Below are positions 48,501-60,500 of a stretch of 64,000 bases of DNA, piece after piece. Positions within the stretch are counted from its first letter, which is position 1. Each line of letters opens with the position of its first letter. Source of the stretch: Metellina segmentata. Lineage: Eukaryota > Arthropoda > Arachnida > Araneae > Tetragnathidae. The stretch spans positions 26,299,235 to 26,363,234 of the forward strand of contig OX375877.1 in the NCBI GenBank assembly GCA_947359465.1, given 5' to 3'. Made by a program: the position numbers and the translations under genes. The notes beneath the pieces were generated by a model, which saw only the letters and a program-made list of their open reading frames with translations, ran no database searches and was not told the origin of the DNA.

Positions 48501-51500
48501 GATGCTATTTGTACAAAATATGTTGTAAAGAAGTAAATTTTACTGATTGGATTTCGTTTGCATATAAAGTATTTCCTTTGTTCTTAACAATGAAAATATA
48601 ATTAATATAATTTAAACATTTGTGCTCATCCAGGGAAGGGGTTTGTAATGTATCGGTAATACCATGGACTGGTTTGTTTTGCTCTTTTTTTTATCCCCAA
48701 ACTGTACAGAGATACTCGCACGTCTGCTAGATGCAAGTGCTGAATTTTGCAGTTAATAATTTTAAATTGGGCAAAAGTATTGTTAAATGAATTCTAAATA
48801 GTGAGTAAATGGGCGTCTATTCAGCATGGTCTAGGTAAGTAGCTTTGGCAGATAAGGCAATATATTGATTTTGTCTAGTAATTCATGCATACGCAATTGA
48901 AATTTATTGCTACAGATGAAAGGGAAAGGGGAGAGAATTGTGAGCCAGTGTTTTTAAGAATGTTAAAATCGTGAATATTGTCATATTTCTGCTTTAATAT
49001 CGTGCTGCAGATGATGGCAATCCTTGTATAAAGGTTGGTATTCCTTAGACATTGAAAGTAAAATGTTCTAATTGCATTTAAACAAAATTTCATCATGCTA
49101 GCTAGCCATGGCCACCATTAGTTTTCAGTCTAGAAATGTCAAATCGGTCTTAACCTTGTGTTCCTAACATAAATTAACATGAAAGCAGTCGCCATGTTGA
49201 TCGCGGAAAAGAAGATAAAAATAGCCATGCCAGAATTCTCACTTGGAACGAATTTAGCTCTAGTTCAGAGGAACAAGCTTCCAAATGGTTATAGCACGTG
49301 GAATCCAGCCCTCTGTGTATCTTTGTAAGCATTTTAATTCTGTTGTAAGTATACGTAAATTTTGCAGAGAAAAAACTGAAAGGTGCAAAGGTGAAGAACC
49401 AAGAAATGAATATGAAGTCTCAGCAAGAAATCCACGGTGCAATCCCATCCATAGTCTGTCCAGAAGGGAATACACCACTCATGTTTGCCTGTGCAGCTGG
49501 CCATGAAGCGATAGTCAAGATACTCCTCGATGCTGGTGCTAGGGTTGAAGACCACAATGAGAATGGTCACACGCCTTTAATGGAAGCTGCAAGTGCTGGT
49601 CATGTCAAAGTTGCCAAGCTGCTTGTAGAGAGAGGTGCCAGTATTAATACACATTCGAATGAGTTCAAAGAAAGCGCTCTTACCTTGGCCTGCTACAAAG
49701 GTTTGTTTGGAATGGCATGCTATTAAACATTCAATTGTCTCTTAATACTGTATGAATATGTAGCATAATCTGTGTTTGGTGGTATGAGCTAGTAAGCATG
49801 AGAATTTGCTTTTCCATCGATTATCCCCTGCTTGTGTGAATGGCTCCCTGCTTATTTCCTATTACTTTAACAGGCTCCTGCTTGGGAAAATTGGGTTCAT
49901 TGGCTTAAAACTTCTGTCGCAAAGATTATCTGATCTAAGTGCAAACAATTTGCTTTGGGAACCTTTGGTGTTTTTGTTGTAAAATGTTGCATTTTGTGGT
50001 TTATTTCACAAATGTGTAATTCAAATACTTTAGTTGTGTTGTCTTTGTCAAAACTTCGCATGAATGAATGAGCTTAGAGTGATAATTTTTTTGCAATGTA
50101 ATTTAGAAATGTATTTATTTTTCTTGAAATAAAGTTATTATTTTTTTATTTTGCAGCTTTTGTGTATGACAGTTTTTTTTAAAAAATTGGTTGTGAATGT
50201 TACGTGTATAATTTTGCATTTAAAAGAATTTAAGCCCTTAGAAGGCTGATTAAATTAAATTGTTTATGGTACTTATTTAATTTCAAATGATTAATTTTTG
50301 CTTTTATTCAGTGGATGTTTTTGATTGCTTTATTTTAGTTAGTACTTTTTACAAATTTACTATTATCTAGTATCTAATCTTTTTCTTTGGTATAAGAAAT
50401 GTGTAAAGATGGCATCAAATTAAAAACAATGTTGCGTTAGTTAACTGTATTAAAAATCTAACGATTTTAAGGGAAAATGTTGTATTAAGAAACGGCATTG
50501 CAAATATATTACGTCATTTGAGTTTTTATTTGAAGACTGACAAAATTATCACTTGTATACTAATTCAATCTGAATAGATTTGTTAGGAACTTGTTTTAAT
50601 AAATTTCTAAAGCTTTATTTAAAGTTTTAATTTAGTATGCTCAACTTAGTTTTCAAACAAAAGTTTAGTTGAATCGCAATAACTATATATACCTTGCATA
50701 TGTTTTCCAAATAACTAATGATCTGTTAAATTTATTGCGATATGAGTATTATGCTACTCGCAAATTGCACACAAAGACTGCAGATTTTCTTGAATGGAAA
50801 CTTTTTTTATTCATTCATTTGTCTGATAAGGTTGCAGGTAACTATAAATTATGTTTACATAATTATATAAAATTTTGTAAAGATGAATACATTTTCAATT
50901 ACTATTTCTGAAAACATTAAAATTCTATTAAATACTGAAAATCATCTTTTTGATATGCAGCTAAAGGTTGGCATCTCTAAGTGTTATAATTTGAAAGATT
51001 AATTATTTATAGACATGTTAGGGTTGCATTTTAAAATTGTATGGTATTTTCAGGCCACTTGGAGATGGTTAGGTTCCTTTTGGAAGCTGGTGCTGATCGC
51101 GAACATAAGACGGATGAAATGCACACTGCGTTGATGGAGGCCTCAATGGATGGCCATGTAGAGGTAGCTCGTTTGTTACTGGATTCTGGTGCTCAGGTGA
51201 ATTGGTTATTCAACCTTTCTTCATGAGATAGGGCTTAAAATTTCCCCCAAAATTGACTAGATAGGGTCTCATTTATCGCATATAGTCTAAAAAAAAATTT
51301 AGCAATAAATAAAAGTTCAAAAGGGAGTTGAAAAAAATTCAATTTCTTTAAGCGAAATTAAAACGGTTAAAAATTTATGAATGTTTTTGTAAAGTTAGGA
51401 AAAATTATGGCCTCGGTTGGAAACTGAAGAAAGTTGGTATATTCCTTTAATTTCATTTAGGGTTGCTTTTGCATTCCATTGTTTTTTTCCAATGGTGGGC

Positions 51501-54500
51501 ACTGGACTTTTTCCTTGGCCACTACAAGGTCGGAAGCTATGGTCACTACTTATGGCGGACACTAAGGACTTGTCCTTGGCCACAACAAGGACGGCACAAT
51601 TTTTACATCCATGCCCTGACCCCCGATTCCAACCAGAAACGTTCCGATCCAGAGTCTAACACCTTGACCACTAGACTGGTTGGTCGGCATTGTATTGTCG
51701 GTTGCATTCCATTGTAACTTGTTAGGATTTCTATTGTTATAAGGATTTTAGAGTAACTAGTTGTAATTCTATTGTATTCTAGTGTCTGAAATCAACCCTT
51801 AGAGTTTGATTGAAATTCTTGTTTTAAAGTTATAAAAAGGAGTGCATGCGAAATAAAGTATTTCTTATGTCTTGCAAGTACCAGTGAAAAAATTGCTTTT
51901 GATCTCTATGTTTGAAATGTTGCCCTAACGGATAAGAAACTGAAATTTGAAGTGTTTCGGATTAATTTCCAAAATAGAATTTATTTCTTTACATTTCTGA
52001 CCTGTGATGTAATTTTCTGTTATTTTAATTTCATTTTTTTTCTCTTAACAAAATAAACTAATTATTAATGTAGAATAGGAAAATTGAGGCACTTAAAATA
52101 AATTTTGACTAAATGTATAAATTTTATCAAAATTTAATGTTTTTTCTGATAAAGATGGGTAATTAAAGAGTGGGGAAATGTTTAAATGTAGTTTGAGCAC
52201 CTTTTTACTTGAGCAATACTAGATTATAAATTCTATATTTTAACATTTTATGAAATATTTAAGATTTAGAATTATAATTTATGTGAGCACATTTGATTCA
52301 TTGCATACCTGCCAACTAGTACAGAATGTTCACGGTTTCTCTGACTTCAAAAACAGAGTGTTCGAACTAAGATGGCGACATTATGTCTTTTGTATAAAAA
52401 AATTATTATTTTACCTAAATCATGTGTATGGCACAGTTTATCCATTTTCTGGACCTTGTGCCATAAAACCAAATTAAATGGGTGACATACTCAAATTTCA
52501 ATTTTTAATGTTTTGAAACTGAATTTATAAATTTTTTTTTCTAGTTTTGACACATTTATGCTTCAGGTTTAGCAACAACTAAATTTTTTTTATATCTTGG
52601 GCCTAATAACCATTCTTGACCACAATAATTTAGTTATGGCTTTTTTCAAGACATGAATAATTTAAATTTCATCCCGTTATGAAACGAGATGAAATTTTAT
52701 TAATTGGATTCACTCTTTTGCTAGGAATAGTATAATCTGTTATTTTACTGTGCAAGTAATTCAGAATAAGTGTCTGTGGTGTTGTGACAGTTAGTCAATG
52801 GGCTGACAAATGTTGGCAGGTATGTTAAATTGAATGTCTGAAAACATCAGATTGCTAATTTGTCAGTGCTGGCATCTTGCAATTTCATTAATTTACACCA
52901 TTTTTGCTTAGTTCACATGTTAAGTGGAGCCTTATACAAAAACTAAATTTTTAAACTATTACTATTACAACTATTAGCAAAATGAAACTTTGTTGCATTC
53001 CATACGAGGAAAGGTTTGTTTTTACGAGTTCACAAATCCTTTTGGTTGTAAATGTCTACCTTTTACCTATATACAATACTGCACAAGTCCTGCATTTCTT
53101 ATAGGATAAATTAATTTATTCAAATTTGTGAGATTAACTATGCAGTTGCTTATTGCAAACTGAGGAGCCTGGGACTACTTTTTTTTATGAAACTAAGGAT
53201 TTATAATCACGAGGTGCCATATTTAAATTGTACTTTCAAAAGTTGATGAGTTAATCAAAATTAGTTTCTAATGGGTTAGTTTCCAATTCAAACTTTTCGC
53301 TAAGTAGGACAAAAATTATTTATGTGGGATCATGTTTTGTGACTCGGACTAGATATTTATTTTTCTGTTTACTTGAAATATAAGATACTTTAATGAATAA
53401 AATCTGCAATTAATCAACAGATTGGGAGACATTCACATTTAAAATGTGAATGTTCCATCCATGTGTGATCTGAAATTTGGAAAAATAAATTTTAATGTAA
53501 AATTGACAAGGTTATATTTTCTTGCATGCACTTCTTTTTAATTGCCTGGAAAGGCTTGAATATTGAATTCCTAAAACTAGAATGCATTAGTTAACTTGCC
53601 ATGTGTTTCTCTTTAAACTTGATATAAAAAATATGTTCTGAATTGGATTTTTATAGTGGTATTGACTCGAAGCCATAAATCCCAATCAAATTTGTCCTTC
53701 TGTAACAAATGACTTGTGCAAGAAACCAAATTACTACAATTATTAAAGTTTCGGTTTTCCATGTATCCGTTTCAAGACTAGAATGCTTAACCAGCTAAGG
53801 TTATGGCACATAATTTCTATCGGTTTCAAAATTTTTTTCTGTACCGTAATTTTGGAACAGTAATGAAGTTTATTCACCAATCATTCAAGAGGTCAGGAAG
53901 CTGGCTTCTAGATTGAAAGGTTACTGGTTCAAATCCTTGATTAGGCCTAGATGGTATTCTATCGGGAATTAATGTGTGGTATCTAAATAGATTGTCTGCA
54001 TAGAATGGGATGTGTGAAGTGTTGTGCAAACCCCTGTCCTCATTTTGTTCCGGAGTAATTCAAAGCGCTTCACACAACTACCCTTGAAGTGCTATAACCG
54101 CTTTATTGGCTGGGCATTTAAAAAACATGGTTTATTCAAATTAACTCCTTGGGTACAGATTTATTTGAAAAGTAGTACGGATTATCGTTTGCACATTAGC
54201 TACTGTTATATTTTTTGTATACTTCGTTTGATAGGAATGGCAACAGTGTGAGAGAGATCGTACATTTTCTGATTTCCGCGTTCGTTCCAAAAAAGAATGT
54301 CTGATAACGCAGCCGTGTAAATATTTCAATGTACGGAGTCGGATGTGTATTTTTGTAGAGAACGATTGATTAATTTGATTCAAGGAGTCTTGTAAGACCA
54401 ATCACTTGCAATGAACAAGAATGTAGATGTTTAATTTTGTCCTAGTTTGAATGACGAACTAGACTCGTCACCTGTAACTTAGGCAAAACAAAACAAAAAC

Positions 54501-57500
54501 GAGTGTCGGTCGTCAAATGTACCCAAGGGGTTAATATCGCTATCTGACCTTGGTACCAGGGTCTTTTGTAGTAAGTATCAATGAATAAAATTTCATCCGA
54601 GAAAAAATAAATTTTACAGTATGCTTCCAATGACTGTCTTGGTGTAACAATCGAAGCATATTCAAAATAGGATAATATTCTTGCATTGTGGGAAACTAAC
54701 TATATATCTAAAAGAAACTGCCTCACAATTTTTTGACCAACTGGTGGGAAACTGCATGTTCTTTTCGAACTAGTACAATCCAGGCCAAATCTGGACATTG
54801 TAACTATTAATTGCAGTACTTCCCTTTTATAGCAGTCGTTTTGATAAAGGGAATTAGTATGTTTCAGCCGTGAAGAGAAACGATCAATTGCCTAGCTGGA
54901 AGTTGCTTACCTTAATCTCTAATATATTATAAAAGGAAGTGTCTGTTTCTTGCACGCAAAGTCCTGACGAATTTATGTCGCTTACAATAATGGGATTTGG
55001 CACACAAGTAGTCCAAATTGTTTGCAATTTTAGGGTCGCGGCGAATTTTAAAATTCAATCTAGAACATTTTAAAATTAATTTAATCATTATTGAATGCAA
55101 CAGCATAGAAGAGACCATGGTTTCTAAATGTATTTTTTTTTAGTTTCCGTTTTGATTTTGCTAGCAGGTTTTTCCAACAAACGATAAAAAACAAATAATC
55201 TTTTAACTGCAGTTACTTAGTTCTTTCTATTTCCTAAACCTTTAAAGATAGAGTAAAAATTTCAACAGATTTGAAATCTGCGGAAAATTTCAGATCGGAT
55301 CGATACCTAAAAATATGATTTTCTTTAAATAATTTTTGAATTGAATATATCTTTAAAATTTTTGCATGAGATTGTGAGGTCACGTCAACTTTGCTTTCCA
55401 AAAATAAACAGATTTTTGTTTTGACGCGAAGGGCAGGAAATGTAGATTACATTTCCTGCCCTCTTCCATTTGAGCAAAGAAAAGCAATATATATATATAT
55501 ATAAATAAAAACATTTTGACTGGCATTGTTTAGTTTTTTTGTATAACAGGAATCGTTAAAGAAAGATGGAAATTTCAACAGATTTGAAATCTCGCATTAA
55601 ATTTTACACCAGATTAACACCTTACATCACGGCATTGCCCCTTTTGTGGATCTTGCATTATTTGTTCTAAATTGTTTATTTTAAATTACTTACGAAACTG
55701 TATTGAAATAATAAATAAAAGTTTAAAATAAATTGATTCAGTATGTATACATAAAATACAGTGTGTGGTGTAGATATTGAACAAATGTCTTGTGTGTGTC
55801 GGTAACTGTTTTTTGCCAAGGTGGAAATGTGCCAATTCCCCTCTTTTCGATAAGGCCATTCAAAAGGAAGTACTTCAATTGTTGATCCTGGAAAAATGGT
55901 GGTTGCATATTTAAGGAAAAAAGGACTTTATGTTTGACAGTGACAAATTAGCAATGATTTTTAGAAGTGTAACTGCTATTATGTTGATTCTTGCCTTTTC
56001 TTTTGCTTGAAATCATCAAAATTTACATATAATCTTAAAAGTATTTAGAAATTTTAACTTTGCAATGTTTGGTTTTTCATAGGTTAATATGCCTGCTGAC
56101 AGTTTTGAATCTCCTCTTACTTTGGCTGCCTGTGGAGGCCATGTTGAACTAGCAATGTTGCTCCTGGATCGAGGAGCAAATATTGAGGAAGTCAATGATG
56201 AGGGGTACACACCACTGATGGAAGCTGCCCGTGAAGGTCATGAAGAAATGGTAGCTCTTCTTCTTAGTCAAGGTAACTAGTTTTGCATTCTGTATTGAGC
56301 ATTGAATAGATGTCTTTAGGTTTTCTTCGAATGTAAAGTAAAATTCCAATTGCTGAAATTCACAGCTCTTTAAATGCATATTACAATCAATTTTCAGTGA
56401 TCAGGTATTGATTTATGTGTTCATAAACAATTCTAATTTTCTAAATTTTCTGTTTCTTTTTTATTTTAGAATAAAAATGGGTAAAATGTGTAACCGGAAG
56501 TGGATTCACGACCACTCAATTTCTAACAATTAGACCCTGAATTTTCAGGTTCTAATAACTTAAGGTTTTTCAATGGGTGTTTAGTTTGTTTTAATAGGTT
56601 TTTAAAACACTGGGGTATATCACTTTAGTTTATTTAATACTAGCCACTGCGTGGCCAGCACGCTGTTGCCTGTGATCATTCTTTTCATGGGGTCTGGTAT
56701 GGCCGCTGCTCGCTAACTCTTGCGATCCTCGAAGATTGCTGTACATTCCCATTTGGTTTGCATCGCAAACCAACACCAAATGCAACGTTGTGATGGCCTC
56801 AAAGTGGCTAGGAATAAATAAATGAAAAAATATTAATTAAAATTTAAAAATCAGGCTGAACACATTAAATTTACAAAAATTATGACAGTCATGTTGCCTC
56901 ATTCCTTCCACCACTGCCCCATATTAGGGTACAACAAACGCCTCATGTTTTTTAAAATTGCATGGAAATGGTCTGTCTCTGTTATTTTTGTTCGAAATGC
57001 TAAAATAATATACATGAAAGTTTTGAAATTTGAATAACATCTGGTCCACCGGTCCCAGTAATGTACAATAAAAATGGAAATTCTGAAAAACAAAAAGCAC
57101 CGAGTTAAACAATTTTTAAACATATATGTTAATGAAATTATGCAATTAAGATTGTTTTGTAAAAAAAAAAAAAGAATATATAATCGTATATTACTAATTT
57201 CAATTTAGTTCATACAAGATTTTCATTTAAGATTCTGTCAATTTTGGCCGTTTTCGCAGATTATTATTATTTTTTAAAAATCTTTTTTACCGACTTGTAG
57301 AACTTTTTGCTAGTGATCTTCGCGTTTTGTTGATTGTACGAAATCGTTACTTGGCTTGACCCCTCGTTCTGCAATCATTGACAACATTCAATGCTTGTAA
57401 CTTTGTGAATGATGCTGTATAGAATGCAGAACTGTCAAGCAGATAAAATAAAAACCAAGAACGTGCTCCAACTAAATCGAAAAGAGTTGTATTTAGAGTG

Positions 57501-60500
57501 AGATTTTTTGGAAATTTGGATTTTCCAAAATCCATGCCATATTTACCTTGCAATTTAAAAGCAGTATTGTTGGAATTTGATTTTGTAGCTAGCATTGAAT
57601 TTGCGACTTCTTTTTTATTCTTGTGGTGAAACTTTGTTGCTCCAAAGGACACCTTTTCTTCTGTGAGATACCAGTAGTTTTCAAAGGCACTGATTGCTCT
57701 CTCGGATATATTAGGATGGACAGCCTTGTACGCTGTTATCCACCAGCTGCTGTAGATGAGTGACGAAGTTAGCAAAGTAACGCAGTTTGACAACTTGTTG
57801 TTTTGAGGTTATTGTTCCAGCAGGTAGTTGCTGTATTTGCTTCTCAAGACAAATTTTAACTATGTATAACAATTTGGCCATCCAATGTGCTTTCTGCAAG
57901 GCTGCTGGTCGGTTTAATATGATTGCTTGTGTAATGTTGGGAAAGTCTAGGTACATTAGGCAAAGCTTTATGTACTCCATATAGTCATCTGTCTTTTCCA
58001 GAGTCGATGGCAGATTTTGCTGTCTGGATTGTGTTGGCTCCAAGACCAGCAATGTTTCTCACTTGTACATTCACTGACTTTGAGTCAAAAGGTTCTAATT
58101 CACTATCAAAATTGCCATGAAATCGTTTAAAAAAAAGTTATATCTGGTGACTTGGAAGCCTCTATCTTTAAGTCATCAAACACATAAATAAAATGACTTC
58201 TCCAACATCATGGTGGTGAGGTGACCAAAGAAGCGGACGTCCCAATTTCTTTTGTACACCGATGCAGGCAGCAGTAACATGGCCTGTGTGTCTTCCATCT
58301 GTTTTGCATTGTCATCAATAAGTATGATTTTTTTTTGCAAGCTTTTTGTTCACTGATTATAGGGATATTTGCTTTTTCATAAAACAGCTTTGCTTGGGAA
58401 AGGACTAGTTTTGCAGACTCTCATTTAGTCCTATTTTCTTGGACACCTTCTTCAATATGATACATCATACCTCTTAAAACTTGCAAATTAGCTGGAAGTT
58501 TGGAGCTATTTATTCTTGAATAATCACAAGTTATCTTGCTGCCAAGACCAAAAATATTTGAAGTCTGTCTGGTTTCCATAGTGTAATCAAAACTAAAAGT
58601 TCAGTCAAAGTCAGTGTCCACTGTCCAGATCAGAATCAAAACTAGCATTAAACGAAAGTTGAAAATCGGTTCAAAATGAAAAACACAGGAAATGTGATGT
58701 ATTGTAAACAAAGCTAAAGTTGTAGTCTTCAGTTTAGTCAGTGTTGCCACATGGTTTTGGTAACAACTTTACCTTGGTTGTAATTGATGCTGATGTGGGA
58801 AATCTGAAATTTTAAAGTTGTGGTGGACTTCCTAAAAATGTTTGGGAAAGCAAAAAGAATTGGTTTTGGTAACTTTATGGGTAATGTAACATTTTTTAGA
58901 TTGGGGACAAACTGATTTGTTTCTAGAGGAGCGTTTAATGCACCCCATGCCATATACGAGAAAAAACAAAAAAGAATGAGGCCCACCTCCACCAGACATG
59001 ACACAGGCATGTCGCCTCATTCCTTCCACCACGGCCAAATTTCATTATCATAAAAGAGAATAAACAACGCATGGCAACACCTGGTGGTTGCTATGCAATT
59101 GCAAAAACGATCACAATAACCTATTGTATGTCAATTAAATACCTTCCAAAAACAGTCGTGGAGATGATTCCAAAGGATGAAAAAGGTTGACGTCATTGTG
59201 TAATGCGCCTGTGTTCATATTGCAAAAATAAAGTTACAATTGATTTTCTTTAAATAAATAATTTTTTAAATGTAAGTTATAAATCTGGTGCAAAATTTTC
59301 TGCTGATTTAAAATCCGTGAAGTTTTTAATCTATCTTTAACAATCCCGATTTCACAGAAAAGAACTAAACCATGCCAGTCAAAAGTTTTTATTTTTCTTC
59401 ACTTTACAAATTGTGTTTAGGAAACAAATCTAATATCTTTAATGACTGCAAAAGCCAAATTTGTATTGGAAAAAATATAAAAATTACAATTGAAAAATTA
59501 CTTATTTAAATAATCGCATTTTTAGGTATTGATCTGATGTAAAATTTTCCGCAGGCTTAAAATCGGTTGAAACTTTTATTCTATCTTTAACAATCCAAGA
59601 GATATAGAAAAAAAATTCCAGCTCCAACTGTTTTATTGAAAATGAAAGAAAAAAATAAATTTAGAATATGATCTCTTTATACTTTCTAAGGAAAACGATA
59701 ATTGAGTGCCAATAAATTATTGAAAAATGTTCTAGATTAAGTTTTAAAATTCATCGAGACACTGCATACAAACACTTTCTTTTATAGTAGAAAAGCGAAT
59801 AACATTTTTACAATTGTACCTCAAATTACCCATTGCTGGTCAGGTTATGTCAATTTAAATTGCTTGATAATTTTTTTTTCTTAAGTTTAATAATATTGGA
59901 AATGAAAATATATATGTATAACCTGAGACAAAATGCATGATACCATACAGTTTTTTTTTTAAATCGACCTTTAGTCTGCAACACCCAAAGAATGGCCCTT
60001 TCTGAACCATCAAATTGTTTTTAGGTGCAGACATCAATGCCCAGACGGAAGAAACTCAAGAGACTGCTCTAACATTAGCTTGTTGTGGTGGTTTCTTGGA
60101 AGTTGCTGATTTTCTAATCAAAGCCGGTGCTGACATTGAGGTTGGTGCTAGTACACCGTTGATGGAATCTGCACAAGAAGGTCATCTAGAACTGGTCCGA
60201 TATCTAATCAGTACAGGTAAAATATGAGGAATATTGTGTTTGCATTAGTTGATTAGTGCCTTGTATTTTACTTGTCACTTCTATGTATTGCATGTTTCGG
60301 TACAATATATTTTATCCGATATAGGTGCTAACGTCAATTCCACTACTGGTACTGGTGATACAGCTTTAACGTATGCTTGTGAAAATGGTCATACTGATGT
60401 TGCTGATCTGCTTTTGCAAGCTTATGCAAAGCTGGTAATTAAAAAATTTTTATGTTAAATAAATTTTACTTTGAAAACTGCATATGTATTTTTTTTTAAT

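Noticed and set aside
48316..48528. 70-codon + frame in mask intron 6 considered as an alternative exon
   Set aside because: It does not extend the ankyrin pattern and no convincing splice sites in phase were found.
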